Of a stretch of DNA of 64,000 nucleotides, positions 41,765 to 54,265 are shown piece after piece. The first letter of the stretch is position 1; each line of letters starts with the position of its first letter. A model generated the notes under the pieces. It saw only the letters and a list, made by a program, of their open reading frames with translations, searched no databases and had not been told where the DNA came from. Location of the stretch: positions 12,980,001 through 13,044,000 of the forward strand of contig NC_050104.1 of assembly GCF_902167145.1 (NCBI RefSeq), written 5' to 3'. The stretch is from Zea mays. Lineage: Eukaryota; Streptophyta; Magnoliopsida; Poales; Poaceae. The translations under genes were made by a program, and so were the position numbers.

Positions 41765-44700
41765 GTTTATGCATCCGGGGGCTCAAGTTGGATCATCGAC
41801 AGCGGGTGCACAAACCACATGACAGGGGAGAAGAAGATGTTCTCCTCCTATGAGAAAACCCAAGATCCCCAACGAGCTATCACATTCGGGGATGGAAATC
41901 AAGGTTTGGTCAAAGGATTGGGTAAAATTGCTATATCTCCTGACCATTCTATTTCCAATGTTTTTCTTGTAGATTCATTAGATTACAATTTGCTTTCAGT
42001 TTCTCAATTATGTTAAATGGGCTACAACTGTCTATTCACTGATGTAGGTGTCACTGTCTTTAGAAGAAGTGATGATTCAATAGCATTTAAGGGAGTGTTG
42101 GAGGGTCAGCTGTACTTGGTAGATTTTGATAGAGCTGAACTCGACACTTGCTTAATTGCTAAGACTAACATGGGTTGGCTCTGGCACCGCCGACTAGCCC
42201 ATGTTGGGATGAAGAATCTTCATAAGCTTCTAAAGGGAGAACACATTTTAGGATTAACAAATGTTCATTTTGAGAAAGACAGGATTTGTAGCGCATGCCA
42301 AGCAGGGAAGCAAGTTGGTGCCCATCATCCACACAAGAACATCATGACTACTGACAGGCCACTGGAGCTCCTACACATGGATCTATTCGGCCCGATAGCT
42401 TATATAAGCATCGGCGGGAGTAAGTACTGTCTAGTTATTGTGGATGATTATTCTCGCTTCACTTGGGTGTTCTTTTTGCAGGAAAAATCTCATACCCAAG
42501 AGACCTTAAAGGGATTCTTGAGACGGGCTCAAAATGAGTTCGGCTTAAGGATCAAGAAAATTAGAAGCGACAACGGGACGGAGTTCAAGAACTCACAAAT
42601 AGAAGGTTTCCTTGAGGAGGAGGGCATCAAGCATGAGTTCTCTTCTCCCTACACGCCACAACAAAATGGTGTAGTGGAGAGGAAGAATCGAACTCTATTG
42701 GACATGGCAAGAACCATGCTTGATGAGTACAAAACTTTGGATCGGTTTTGGGCCGAGGCGGACAACACCGCTTGCTACGCCATCAACCGATTATATCTAC
42801 ACCGAATCCTCAAGAAGACATCATACGAACTCCTAATCGGTAAAAAGCCCAATATTTCATATTTTAGAGTCTTTGGTAGCAAATGTTTTATTCTTGTTAG
42901 AAGAGGTAGAAAATCTAAATTTGCTCCTAAGACTGTAGAAGGCTTTTTACTAGGATATGATTCAAACACAAGGGCATATAGAGTCTTTAACAAGTCCACT
43001 GGACAAGTTGAAGTTTCTTGTGACGTTGTGTTTGATGAGACTAACGGCTCTCAAGTAGAGCAAGTTGATCTTGATGAAATAGGTGATAATGAGGCTCCGT
43101 GCATCGCGCTAAGGAACATGTCCATTGGGGATGTGTGTCCTAAGGAATCCGAAGAGCTTCCAAATGCACAAGATCAACCGTCCTCCTCCACACAAGCATC
43201 TCCACCAACTCAAAATGAGGATGAAGCTCAAGTTGATGAAATACAAGATCAAGCAAATGAGCCACCTCAAGATGACGGCAATGATCAAGGGGGAGATGCA
43301 AATGATCAAGACAAGGAGTATGAAGAACCGAGGCCGCCACACCCAAGAGTCCACCAAGCAATCCAACAAGATCACCCCGTCGACACCATCCTCGGCGACA
43401 TCCATAAGGGGGTAACCACTAGATCTCGTGTTGCACATTTTTGCGAGCATTACTCTTTTGTTTCCTCTATTGAGCCACACAAGGTAGAGGAAGCACTTCA
43501 AGATTCGGATTGGGTGGTGGCAATGCAAGAGGAGCTCAACAACTTCACTAGGAATGAGGTGTGGCATTTGGTTCCACGTCCTAATCAAAATGTTGTAGGA
43601 ACCAAATGGGTGTTCCGCAACAAGCAAGATGAGCATGGTGTGGTGACAAGGAACAAAGCTCGACTTGTGGCCAAGGGATACTCCCAAGTCTAAGGTTTGG
43701 ATTTCGGTGAAACCTATGCACCCGTAGCTAGGCTTGAGTCAATTCGTATATTATTAGCCTATGCTACTTACCATGGCTTCAAGCTTTATCAAATGGACGT
43801 GAAAAGTGCCTTCCTCAATGGACCAATCAAGGAAGAGGTCTATGTTGAGCAACCTCCTGGCTTTGAAGATAGTGAGTACCCTAACCATGTGTATAAACTC
43901 TCTAAGGCGCTTTATGGGCTCAAGCAAGCCCCAAGAGCATGGTATGAATGCCTTAGAGATTTTCTTATCACTAATGGATTTCAAAGTCGGAAAGGCCGAT
44001 CCTACTTTATTCACTAAAACTCTTGAGAATGACTTGTTTGTATGCCAAATTTATGTTGATGATATTATATTTGGGTCTACTAATGAGTCTACATGTGAAG
44101 AATTTAGTAGGATCATGACACAAAAATTCGAGATGTCTATGATGGGGGAGTTGAAGTATTTCTTAGGATTTCAAGTAAGACAACTCCAAGAGGGCACCTT
44201 CATTAGCCAAACAAAGTACACTCAAGACATTCTAAGCAAGTTTGGGATGAAGGATGCCAAACCCATCAAGACACCCATGGGAACCAATGGGCATCTCGAC
44301 CTCGACACGGAAGGTAAGTCCGTGGATCAAAAGGTATACCGGTTGATGATAGGTTCTTTACTCTATTTATGTGCATCTCGACCGGATATTATGCTTTCCG
44401 TAGCATGTGTGCAAGATTCCAAGCCGACCCTAAGGAAGCTCACCTTACGGCCGTAAAACGAATCTTGAGATATTTAGTTTATACTCCTAAGTTTGGGCTT
44501 TGGTATCCTAGGGGATCCACTTTTGATTTAATTGGTTATTCGGATGCCGATTGGGCTGGGTGTAAAATTAATAGAAAGAGCACATCGGGGACTTGCTAGT
44601 TCTTGGGAAGATCCTTGGTGTCTTGGGCTTCAAAGAAGCAAAATTCCGTAGCTCTTTCTACTGCCGAAGCCGAGTATATTGTCGCAGGCCATTGTTGCGC

Positions 44701-45007
44701 GCAACTACTTTGGATGAGGCAAACCCTTAGGGACTATGGTTACAAACTAACCAAAGTTCCTCTTCTATGTGATAATGAGAGTGCAATCCGCATGGCGGAT
44801 AATCCCGTCGAGCATAGCCGCACTAAACACATAGCCATTCGGTATCACTTTCTAAGGGATCACCAACAAAAGGGAGATATCGAGATTGCATACATTAATA
44901 CTAAAGATCAATTAGCCGATATCTTTACCAAGCCACTTGATGAACAAACCTTTAACAAACTTAGGCATGAGCTAAATATTCTCGATTCTAGGAACTTCTT
45001 TTGTTAA
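41765..45007 (+). pseudogene. pol: Opie-type Sirevirus pol, broken (E3)
   Basis: Frame +1 to gag, starting at VYASGGSSWIIDSG right after TTTTGTAG. Protease, then GAG-pre-integrase HRRLAHVGMKNLHKLL, zinc CSACQ, integrase core (HMDLFGPIAY, IRSDNGTEFKN, TPQQNGVVERKNRT), a long acidic linker, RT (WVFRNKQDEHG, catalytic YVDDIIFGS about 44055) and RNase H (YSDADWAGC) to ADIFTKPL. Damage: TAA at 42014, TAA at 43691 and TAG at 44597, each one C-to-T change from Gln; an extra C near 43981; one base lost near 44402. Full length otherwise. The integrase-RT linker missing from E2 is present here. Confidence 0.92.
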
Positions 45008-45879
45008 TTTGCACACATAGCTCATTCATATACCTTTGATCATGTCTCTTTCATATGCTATGAATAATGTGTTTTCAAGTCTATTTCAAACCAAGTCATA
45101 GGTGTATTGAAAGGGAATTGGAGTCTTTGGCAAAGACAAAGGCTTCCACTCCGTAACTCATCCTTCGCTGTCGCTCCGGGCAACTCTCCATCTTTGGGGG
45201 AGAGAGCCTAAGCACAAAGCAAAAGGACTCCGTCTTTGGTATAATCTTCACTCATATGTTTTATTTGCCAAAGGAGAGAGAATGTTTAAAAAGGGCTATA
45301 ATAATTCCGTTTTTGGCGATTTATGCCAAAGGGGGAGAGAGAGCATGAGCCCAAAGCAAAAGGACCGCACCACCACCATTTTCAAAATTTTGGTTTTCAA
45401 TTGGTACTAATTTTAGAAAGAGTTTTTCAAATGGTATGATTTTCAAATTAGTATCTCATTGTGTTCAAAAGGGGGAGAGAGTAGTATTTTCAAAATCGAC
45501 ATCTTAAAACCCTCTTGAACACTAAGAGGAGGATTTCATTTAGGGGGAGTTTTGTTTAAGTCAAAGGAAAAGCATTTGAAACAGGGGGAGAGAATTTCAA
45601 ATCTTGAAAATGCTTCGCAAAATCTTATTCATTTACCTTTGACTATTTGCAAAAGAACTTTGAAAAGGATTTACAAAAGAATTTGCAAAAACAAAACATG
45701 TGGTGCAAGCGTGGTCCAAAATGTTAAAAATGAAGAAACAATCCATGCATATCTTATAAGCAGTTTTATTGGCTCAATTCCAAGTAACCCTTGCACTTAT
45801 ATTATGCAAACTAGTTCAAATATGCACTTCTATATTTGCTTTGGTTTGTGTTGGCATCAATCACCAAAAAGGGGGAGAT
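45008..45879 (+). other. E3 3' non-coding region with serial polypurine tracts
   Basis: No env-like or other gene supported. At least seven polypurine-like motifs: 45195 (GGGGGAGAGAG), 45268, 45326, 45467, 45541, 45583 and the terminal CAAAAAGGGGGAGAT at 45865-45879 next to the LTR. Confidence 0.8.
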
Positions 45880-47166
45880 TGAAAGGGAATTAGGTGTACA
45901 CCTATTTCCTAAATGATTTTGGTGGTTGAATTGCCCAACACAAATAATTGGACTAACTAGTTTGCTCTAGTATATAAGTTATACAGGTGCCAAAGGTTCA
46001 CACTTAACCAATAAAAAGACCAAGAAATGGGTTCAACAAAGAGAGCAAGGGATAACCGAAGGCTGCCCTGGTCTGGCGCACCGGACTATCCGGTGTGCCA
46101 CCGGACAGTGTCCGGTGCACCAGGGAACTCCAAGCTGAACTCTTCACCTTCGGGAAAACTCAGAGGCGCTCAGCTATAATTCACCGGACTGTCCGGTGTA
46201 CACCGGACAGTGTCCGGTGCTCCAGGAATGAAGCGACTCTGAACTCGCCAACTTCGGGAATTTGGTCCGCTATAATTCACCGGACATGTCCGGTGTACAC
46301 CGGACTGTCCGGTGAGCCAGCGGAGCAACGGCTACTTCGCGCCAACGGTCACCTGCAGAGTCATTTAATGCGCGCCAGAGCGCAGCGGAAGTCAGGCACG
46401 TGCGAAGTGGCGCACCGGACACTCTACAGTACATGTCTGGTGTGCCACCGGACATCCAGGCGGGCCCAGCAGTCAGAGCTCCAACGGTCGGAACCCAACG
46501 GCCTGGTGACGTGGCTGGCGCACCGGACAGTGTGCGGTGGCGGTGCGCCATGCGACAGCAGCCTCCACCAAATGGCTAGTTTGGTGGTTGGGGTTATAAA
46601 TACCCCCAACCACGCCACATTCAAGGAATCCAAGTTTCTCAACTTCCAACCACTTACAAGAGCTAGGCATTCAATACAAGACACACCCAAGTGATCAAAT
46701 CCTCTCCCAAATTCCACAAAAGCTTTAGTGCTAAGTGAGAGAGATTTGTTGTGTTCTTTTGAGCTCTTGCGCTTGGATTGCTTTCTTCTTTCTCATTCTT
46801 TGCTTGTGATCAAAACTCAATTGTAACCAAGGCAAGAGACACCAATTGTGTGGTGGTCCTTGCGGGGAAGTTTTGTTCCCGGTTGATTTGAGAAGAGAAA
46901 GCTCACTCGGTCCGAGGGACCGTTTGAGAGAGGGAAAGGGTTGAAAGAGACCCGGTCTTTGTGACCACCTCAACGGAGAGTAGGTTTGCAAGAACCGAAC
47001 CTCGGTAAAACAAATCCGTGTGTCACACTCTTTATTCGTTTGCGATTTGTTTTGCACCCTCTCTCTCGGACTCGATTATATTTCTAACGCTAACCCGGCT
47101 TGTAGTTGTGATTAACTTTGTAATTTTTCAGTTTCGCCCTATTCACCCCCCTGTAGGCGACTTTCA
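45880..47166 (+). repeat. E3 3' LTR (1287 bp)
   Basis: Palindromes at about 46078-46125, 46185-46220 and 46281-46315; TATA box 46595-46602. Ends CTTTCA, inverted to the TGAAAG start, then TSD CCGAC. Confidence 0.92.
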
Positions 47167-47171
47167 CCGAC

Positions 47172-47242
47172 CCATCTGGGCTGGTACACGCGGCGACAAT
47201 TTACTCGTCGGTCCAGGGACCCCCGGGGTCGAAACGCCGACA
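47172..47242 (+). repeat. E4 5' LTR, last 71 bp
   Basis: Continues the LTR interrupted at 17377 (CCATCTGGGCTGG...GTCGAAACGCCGACA), matching 61776-61846 of the 3' LTR. Confidence 0.9.
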
Positions 47243-47244
47243 GT

Positions 47245-47262
47245 TGGCGCGCCAGGTAGGGG
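47245..47262 (+). promoter_or_regulatory. E4 primer binding site
   Basis: TGGCGCGCCAGGTAGGGG, two bases after the LTR end. The TGG start fits a tRNA CCA end; I could not identify the tRNA with confidence. Confidence 0.7.
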
Positions 47263-47338
47263 CCTGCTGCGTGTTGACGAACAGCTTCCCGTCAAGCTCC
47301 AGATGGGTAGTCTCTAGCAACCTCTCCAACCCGGGACG

Positions 47339-49584
47339 ATGCTTCGTTTCGGGAGTCTTGAGTTCATATCCCTCGACGGCAGCTACGACATGATACTCCT
47401 TCCTCCGCCGCGCGACAACGACAATGGCGGCCGTCAGCCCGCCCGCCGGCGGCGGAATCGACGACGTCTTCCCCACGTGGCGGAAGAGCAACATCCGGGT
47501 CTGTCCCGTCACCTTCCCCACCGACGGAGGAAGAGGCGGGGCAGGCATGGCCAAGCAGGAGGCGGCACCTCGTCGGCTGTCGAGCGAGTCGACGGCGCCG
47601 GCGCCCCAATGGGGGACACGTCGGGCGTTGACCTCACATCTGAGACGAAGATGAGCGTCGTTTCCCCGCAACACGCCAACCCCAAGCAGACGGACGACGC
47701 CAGCACGCTCGCGAAGGACTTGTTGGGCGTTAGCCTCGTACCTGAGACAACGGTGCAGTCCATCCCCCACGCGACTTCGTCATCGCCCGTCGACCAAAAG
47801 GTACCGTCCGTTTCCCATCCCATGCCTTTCAGATTCGGCTGCGACCCACCAAGCGACCCCACTTCGGTGGACGCTTTCATAAAGGCATGTCCAAACCCTC
47901 CGGGGTATCATATGCGGTCACCCTTGGACCGGCTGACGGCCGTCTCGACCTACGAGCCCCTGGGTTCCGAGGAAGATGACGAGCCTGACTCTGGTTGGGA
48001 TTTCTCCGGGCTCGATAACCCCAGTGCCATGCGGGACTTCATGACCGCATGTGACTACTGCCTCTCCGATTGCTCCGATAGCAGCCACAGCCTCGGTGAC
48101 GAGGACTGTGGCCCAAGTCGCGAATGCTTCCACGTCGATCTAGGGGGTCTCAACGAAGGCAACCATCTTGGTATGCTGGAGGACGGTGATCCCCCTAGGC
48201 CTGCGCCTCGCGTTGACATCCTTCGGGAGCTAGCTGTGGTCCCAGTCCCTGCGGGGGGTCAGGACGCACAACTCGAGCAAATACGCGAGGTACAGGCCAG
48301 GCTCGACGAGGAAGCAGAACAACTTCTGCAGCTTCGGCAAAATATCGGGCAGGAGTGGGCAGGCCGAGCACCGGCCGGAGAAGCGCGTCATCTGGCCCAG
48401 GACGTCCAGCACCGCATCGCCGACGATGTCAGGGCGAGGCTGCCCCCGGCTTCCAGTGGGGTCGGCCAGAACTTAGCTGCAGCGGCGATATTACTCCGAG
48501 CGATGCCGGAACCATCCACCACCGAGGGGCGGCGTATCCAGGGAGAGCTCAAGAATCTCCTAGAAGATGCCGCGGTCCGACGGGCCGAGAGCTCTGCCTC
48601 CCAAAGGCAGGGGTACCCCCGGAGCATCGCGCCGCGACTTCCCGATTCATGCGGGAAGCCTTGGTCCACACCGGACACACGCGGAACACAGCGTCTGCAG
48701 CCTCGGGTCGCCTCGGCAACGAGCACCACCGCCGCGACCGTCGAGCCCACCTCGACGAGAAGGTGCGCCGAGGCTACCACCCCAGGCGTGGGGGACGCTA
48801 CGACAGCGGGGAGGATCGGAGCCCCTCGCCCGAACCACCCGGTCTGCGAGCTTTCAGCCGGGCCATACGACGGGCGTCGTTCCCGACCCGTTTCCAAACC
48901 CTGACTACCATCACCAAGTACTCGGGGGAGTCAAAACCGGAACTGTGGCTCGCGGACTACCGGCTGGCCTGCTAGCTGGGTGGGACGGACGATGACAACC
49001 TCATCATCCGCAACCTTCCCCTGTTCCTCTCCGACGCCGCCTGAGCCTGGCTGGAGCATCTGCCTCCTGCGCAGATCTCCAACTGGGACAACCTGGTCAA
49101 AGCCTTTGTCGGCAACTTCCAGGTCACATACGTGCGCCCTGGGAACTCCTGGGATCTCCGAAGCTGCCGCCAGCAGCCGGGAGAGTCCCTGCGGGACTAC
49201 AAACGGCGATTTTCGAAGCAGCGCACCGAGCTGCCCAACATCACCGACTCGGATGTCATCAGCGCGTTCCTCGCCGGCACCACTTGCCGCGACCTGGTGA
49301 GCAAGCTGGGTCGCAAGACTCCCACCAGGGCGAGCGAGCTGATGGACATCGCCACCAAGTTCGCCTCTGGTCAGGAGGCGGTTGAGGCCATCTTCTGAAA
49401 GGACAAGCAGCCTCAGGGGCGCCAGCCGAAAGACGTCCCCAAGGCATCCGCTCAGCGCGGCGCGAGAAAGAAGGGCAAGAAGAAGTCGCAAGCGAAACGC
49501 GACGCCGCCGACGCGGACCTTGTCGCCGCCGCCGAGCACAGGAACCCTCGGAAGCCTCCCGGAGGCGCCAAACTGTTCGACAAG
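47339..49584 (+). pseudogene. gag: Tat-lineage gag, broken (E4)
   Basis: Long Tat-type gag. The N-terminal half runs in one frame (about 47339-48610) with an acidic region (MRDFMTACDYCLSDCSD) and a helical segment (DAQLEQIREVQARLDEEAEQ). It shifts frame near 48612. The capsid domain follows (ITKYSGESKPELWLADYRLAC, LIIRNLPLFL, FVGNFQVTYVRPGNSWDL, QQPGESLRDYKRRFSKQ, LMDIATKFASGQEAVEAIF). In-frame stops at about 48973 (TAG), 49042 (TGA) and 49396 (TGA) fit C-to-T change from Gln or Arg codons. The Lys-rich C-terminus and CPYHQGPVKHTLEE motif continue in frame into pol. Exact start uncertain. Confidence 0.8.
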
Positions 49585-52500
49585 ATGCTCAAGGAGTCGT
49601 GCCCCTATCATCAGGGTCCCGTCAAGCACACCCTTGAGGAGTACATCATACTTCGGCGCTACTTCCACAGGGCCGGGCCACCGGCGGAAGGTGGCAGAGC
49701 CCACAACAACGACAAGAAGGAGGATCACAAGGCAGAGGAGTTCCCCGAGGTCCACGACTGCTTCATGATCTACGGTGGGCAAGTGGCGAACGCCTCAGCT
49801 CGGCACCGCAAGCAAGAGCGCCGGGAGGTCTGCTCGGTAAAGGTGGCGGCGCCAGTCTACCTAGACTGGTCCGACAAGCCCATCACCTTCGACCAGGGTG
49901 ACCACCCCGACCGCATGCCGAGCCCAGGAAAGTACCCGCTCGTTGTCGATCCCGTCATCAGCAACATCAGGCTTACCAAGGTCCTCATGGACGGAGGCAC
50001 CAGCCTCAACATCATCTACGCCGAGACCCTCGGGCTCCTGCAGATCGATTTGTCCTCGATCCGGGCCGGCGCGGTGCCTTTTCACGGGATCATCCCCGGG
50101 AAACACGTCCAACCCCTTGGACAACTCGATCTGCCCGTCTGCTTCGGGACTCCCTCCAACTTCCGAAAGGAAACCCTCACGTTCGAGGTGGTCGGGTTCC
50201 GAGGAACCTACCACGCAGTGCTGGGGAGACCATGCTACGCTAAGTTCATGGTCGTCCCCAACTACACCTACCTCAAGCTCAAGATGTCGGGCCCCAACGG
50301 GGTCATCACCGTCGGCTCCACGTACCGACATGCGTACGAATGTGACGTGGAGTGCATGGAGTACGCCGAGGCCCTCGCCGAATCCGAGGCCCTCATCGCC
50401 GACCTGGAGAGCCTCTCCAAGGAGGCGCCAGATGCGAAGCGCCACGCCGGCAACTTCGAGCCAGCTGAGACGGTTAAGTCTGTCCCTCTCGACCCCAGCA
50501 ACGACGCCGCCAAGCAGATCCGGATCGGCTCCGAGCTCGACCCCAAATAGGAAGCAGTGCTCGTCGACTTTCTCCACGCGAATGCCGAAGTTTTTGCGTG
50601 GAGTCCCTCGGACATGCCTGGCATACCGAGGGATGTCGCCGAGCACTCGCTGGATATCCGAGCTGGAGCCCGACCCGTGAAGCAGCCTCTGCGCCGATTC
50701 GATGAAGAAAAGCGTAGAGCCATAGGCGAGGAGATCCACAAGCTGATGGCTGCAGGGTTCATCAAAGAGGTATTCCATCTCGAATGGCTTGCCAACCCTG
50801 TGCTTGTGAGAAAGAAAGGAGGGAAATGACGGATGTGTGTAGACTATACTGGTCTAAACAAAGCATGTCCGAAGGTTCCCTACCCTCTGCCTCGCATTGA
50901 TCAAATCGTGGATTCCACTGCTAGGTGCAAAACCCTGTCTTTCCTCGATGCCTACTCAGGGTATCACCAAATTAGGATGAAAGAGTCCGACCAGCTCGCG
51001 ACTTCTTTCATCACACCCTTTGGCATGTACTTCTACGTTACTATGCCATTCGGTTTGAGGAATGCGGGTGCGACATACCAAAGGTGCATGAACCACGTGT
51101 TCGGAGAGCACATTGGTCGAACGGTCGAGGCTTACGTTGATGACATCGTAGTCAAGATGAGGAAAGCCTCCAACCTCCTCTCCGACCTTGAAACGACATT
51201 CCGGTGTCTCAAGGCGAAAGGCGTAAAACTCAATCCTGAGAAGTGTGTCTTCGGAGTCCCCCGAGGCATGCTCCTGGGGTTCATCGTCTCCGAGCAGGGC
51301 ATCGAGGCCAACCTGGAGAAAATCGCAGCCATCACCAACATGGGGCCCAACAAGGACTTGAAAGGAGTACAGAGGGTCATGGGATGCCTTGCGGCTCTGA
51401 GCCGTTTCATCTCGCGCCTTGGCGAAAGAGGCCTACCTCTGTACCACCTCTTAAGGAAGACCGAGCGCTTCACTTGGACCCCCGAGGCCGAGGAAGCCCT
51501 CGGGAACCTAAAGGCGCTCCTTACCAACGTGCCCATCTTGGTGCCCCCCGCTGCCGGAGAAGCCCTCTTGATCTACATCGCCGCTACCACTCAGGTGGTC
51601 AGCGCCGCGATCATGGTCGAGAAACAAGAAGAGGGGCACACATTGCCCGTCTAGAGGCCGGTCTACTTCATCAGTGAAGTACTGTCCGAGACCAAAATCC
51701 GCTACTCGCAAATCCAGAAGCTATTGTACGCGGTAATTCTGACGCGGCGAAAGTTGCGACACTACTTCGAGTCTCATCCGGTGACTGTGGTGTCATCCTT
51801 CCCCCTGGGGGAGATCATCCAGTGTCGAGAGGCCTCGGGTAGGATTGCAAAGTGGGCGGTGGAGATCATGGGCGAGACAATCTCGTTCGTCCCTCGGAAG
51901 GCCATCAAGTCCCAAGTCTTGGCGGACTTTGTGGCTGAATGGGTCGACACCCAGCTTCCAGCAGCTCCGATCCAACCGGAACTCTGGACCATGTTTTTCG
52001 ACGGGTCGTTGATAAAAACAGGAGCGGGCGCGGGCTTGCTCTTCATCTCACCCCTCGGGAAGCACCTTCGCTACGTGTTGCGCCTCCATTTCCCGGCGTC
52101 CAACAATGTGGCCGAGTACGAGGCTCTGGTTAACGGGTTGCGCGTCGCCATCGAGCTAGGGGTCCGACGCCTCGACGCTCGTGGCGACTCGCAGCTTGTC
52201 ATCGACCAAGTCATGAAGAACTCCCATTGTCGCGACCCGAAGATGGAAGCCTACTGCGATGAGGTTCGGCACCTGGAGAACAAGTTCTTCGGGCTCGAGC
52301 TCAACCACATCGCCCGACGATACAACGAGACTGCGGATGAGCTGGCTAAGATAGCCTCGAGGCGGACAACGGTTCCCCCGGATGTCTTCTCCCGAGACCT
52401 ACATCAACCCTCAGTCAAGACCGACGACACGCCCGAGCCCGAGAAGGTCTCGGCCCTGCCCGAGGTGCCCTCGGCTCAGCCCGAGGCATCCTCGGCCCCC

Positions 52501-53798
52501 GAGGGTGAGGCACTGCGCGTTGAGGAAGAGCGGAATGGGGTCACACCTAATCGAAACTGGCAGACCCTGTACCTGCAATATCTCCACCGAGGAGAGCTAC
52601 CCCTCGACAGAGCCGAAGCTCAGCAACTGGCGCGGCGCGCCAAGTCGTTCGTCTTGCTGGGTGACGGGAAGGAGCTCTACCACCGCAGTCCCTCATGCAT
52701 CCTCTAGTGATGCATATCCATCGCCGAAGGTCAGGAGTTATTACAAGAAATACACTTGGGGGCTTGCGGTCACCATGTAGCACCTCGACCCTCGTTGGAA
52801 ATGCCTTCCGACAGGGTTTCTACTGGCCAACCGCGGTGGCCGACGCCACTAGGATTGTACGCACCTGCCAAGGGTGTCAATTCTACGCAAAGCAGACCCA
52901 CCTGCCCGCTCAGGCTCTGCAAACAATACCCATCACCTGGTCGTTTGCTGTGTGGGGTCTGGACCTCGTCGGTCCCTTGTAGAAGGCACCCGGGGGCTAC
53001 ACACACCTGCTGGTCGCTATCGACAAATTCTCCAAGTGGATCGAGGTCCGACCCCTAAACAACATCAGGTCCGAATAGGCGGTGGCGTTCCTCACCAACA
53101 TCATCCATCGCTTTGGGGTCCCAAACTCCATCATCACCGACAACGGCACCCGGTTCACCGGCAGAAAGTTCCTGGACTTCTACGAGGATCACCACATCCG
53201 GGTGGACTGGGCCGCCGTAGCTCACCCCATGACGAATGGGCAAGTAGAGCGTGCCAACGGCATGATTCTGCAAGGACTCAAGCCACGGATCTACAACGAC
53301 CTCAACAAGTTCGGCAGGCGATGGATGAAGGAACTCCCTTCGGTGGTCTGGAGTCTGAGGACAACGCCGAGCCGAGCCATGGGCTTCACGCCGTTCTTTC
53401 TAGTCTATGGGGCCGAGGCCATCTTGCCCACAGACTTAGAATACGGTTCCCCGAGGACGAGGGCGTACGACGACCGAAGCAACCGAACCAACCGAGAAGA
53501 CTCACTGGACCAGCTGGAAGAGGCTCGGGACATGGCCTTACTACACTTGGCGCAGTATCAGCAGTGCCTGCGACGCTACCACACCCGAGGGGTTCGGTCC
53601 CGAGACCTCTAGGTGGGCGACTTGGTGCTTCGGCTACGACAAGACGCCCGAGGGCGTCACAAGCTCACGCCTCCCTGGGAAGGGCCGTTCATCATCGCCA
53701 AGATTTTGAAGCCCGGAACGTACAAGCTGGCCAACAGTCAAGGCGAGGTCTACAGCAACGCTTGGAACATCCGACAGCTACGTCGCTTCTACCCTTAA
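49585..53798 (+). pseudogene. pol: Tat-lineage pol with two RNase H domains, broken (E4)
   Basis: Protease with VLMDGGTSLNIIY (DGG form) at about 49981; RT with KVPYPLPRIDQIVD, DAYSGYHQIRM and AYVDDIVV (about 51130); a degenerate RT-linked RNase H (LLIYIAATTQVVSAAIMVE); a second, archaeal-type RNase H (about 51985-52360) with catalytic residues in MFFDGSL, EYEALVNGL and ARGDSQLVID; integrase with CQGCQFYAKQ, WGLDLVGPL, ITDNGTRFTG and HPMTNGQVERANG; C-terminus ends AWNIRQLRRFYP. Stops at 50548, 50827, 51652, 52705/52708, 52979, 53077 and 53610 and one frame change near 52780 inactivate it. Confidence 0.88.
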
Positions 53799-54265
53799 GA
53801 TGTTTTCAAGTCGTTCATACATCTCGTTCACATACGCCAATAAAGTCTAACCATCAAGGAAGGGTCAGCCTTGCCTCGGCAAAGCCCGACCCTCCCTCGG
53901 GGGCTAGAAGGGGCGAACCCCCTCTGCGTCAAAATTTTCCTCGAAAAAAGTCTTCCACCAAAACGACTTTCGTGTCTCCCGACTATATCAGTAACAGAAC
54001 CCCGAGAAACAAATAAGAGTGTATGTAAGTGGCAAGGCCGACCGAGCCGAGGGATTCCTACGCCTCCGGGATACGGATACCTCACTCGTCACCTACCACG
54101 AAAAATAACTCTTACTTGGGTAAGCAATTCTGCTACTGACGAACGAGTCCGGATACGCGAAACAGGAGGAAAAGAGACACAACTTTATATCACGACAACA
54201 AAGTGTTCAGGCCTCGGCGGCCACAAAAGACACATACATATTCAAAATAAACTGCCCCGGCAGAA
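53799..54265 (+). other. E4 spacer between pol and the antisense gene
   Basis: Non-coding. Contains CCTCGGGGGCTAGAAGGGG (about 53894), nearly the same as the polypurine tract before the 3' LTR. The antisense gene ends at 54266 on the other strand. Confidence 0.65.

Larger units (their letters stand above)
17378..47166 (+). mobile_element. E3: Opie-type Sirevirus, split by E5
   Basis: Perfect TSD CCGAC (17373-17377; 47167-47171). LTRs are both 1287 bp (5' copy: 17378-18662 plus 39077-39078; 3' copy: 45880-47166). The LTR start TGAAAGGGAATTAGG, the palindromic CACCGGAC motifs and the gag start MSGDHAKEM match maize Opie. By eye I count about 27 substitutions between LTRs. It is inserted in the E4 5' LTR and hosts E5 in its own 5' LTR. 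gag is intact; pol carries three stops and two frameshifts. Confidence 0.92.

Noticed and set aside
40255..41765. Spliced gag-pol fusion from the GTAAG in the zinc-knuckle codons to the YAG before pol
   Set aside because: The donor-like GTAAG is explained by Gly-Lys codons, and joining 40267 to 41765 in E3 does not enter the pol frame.
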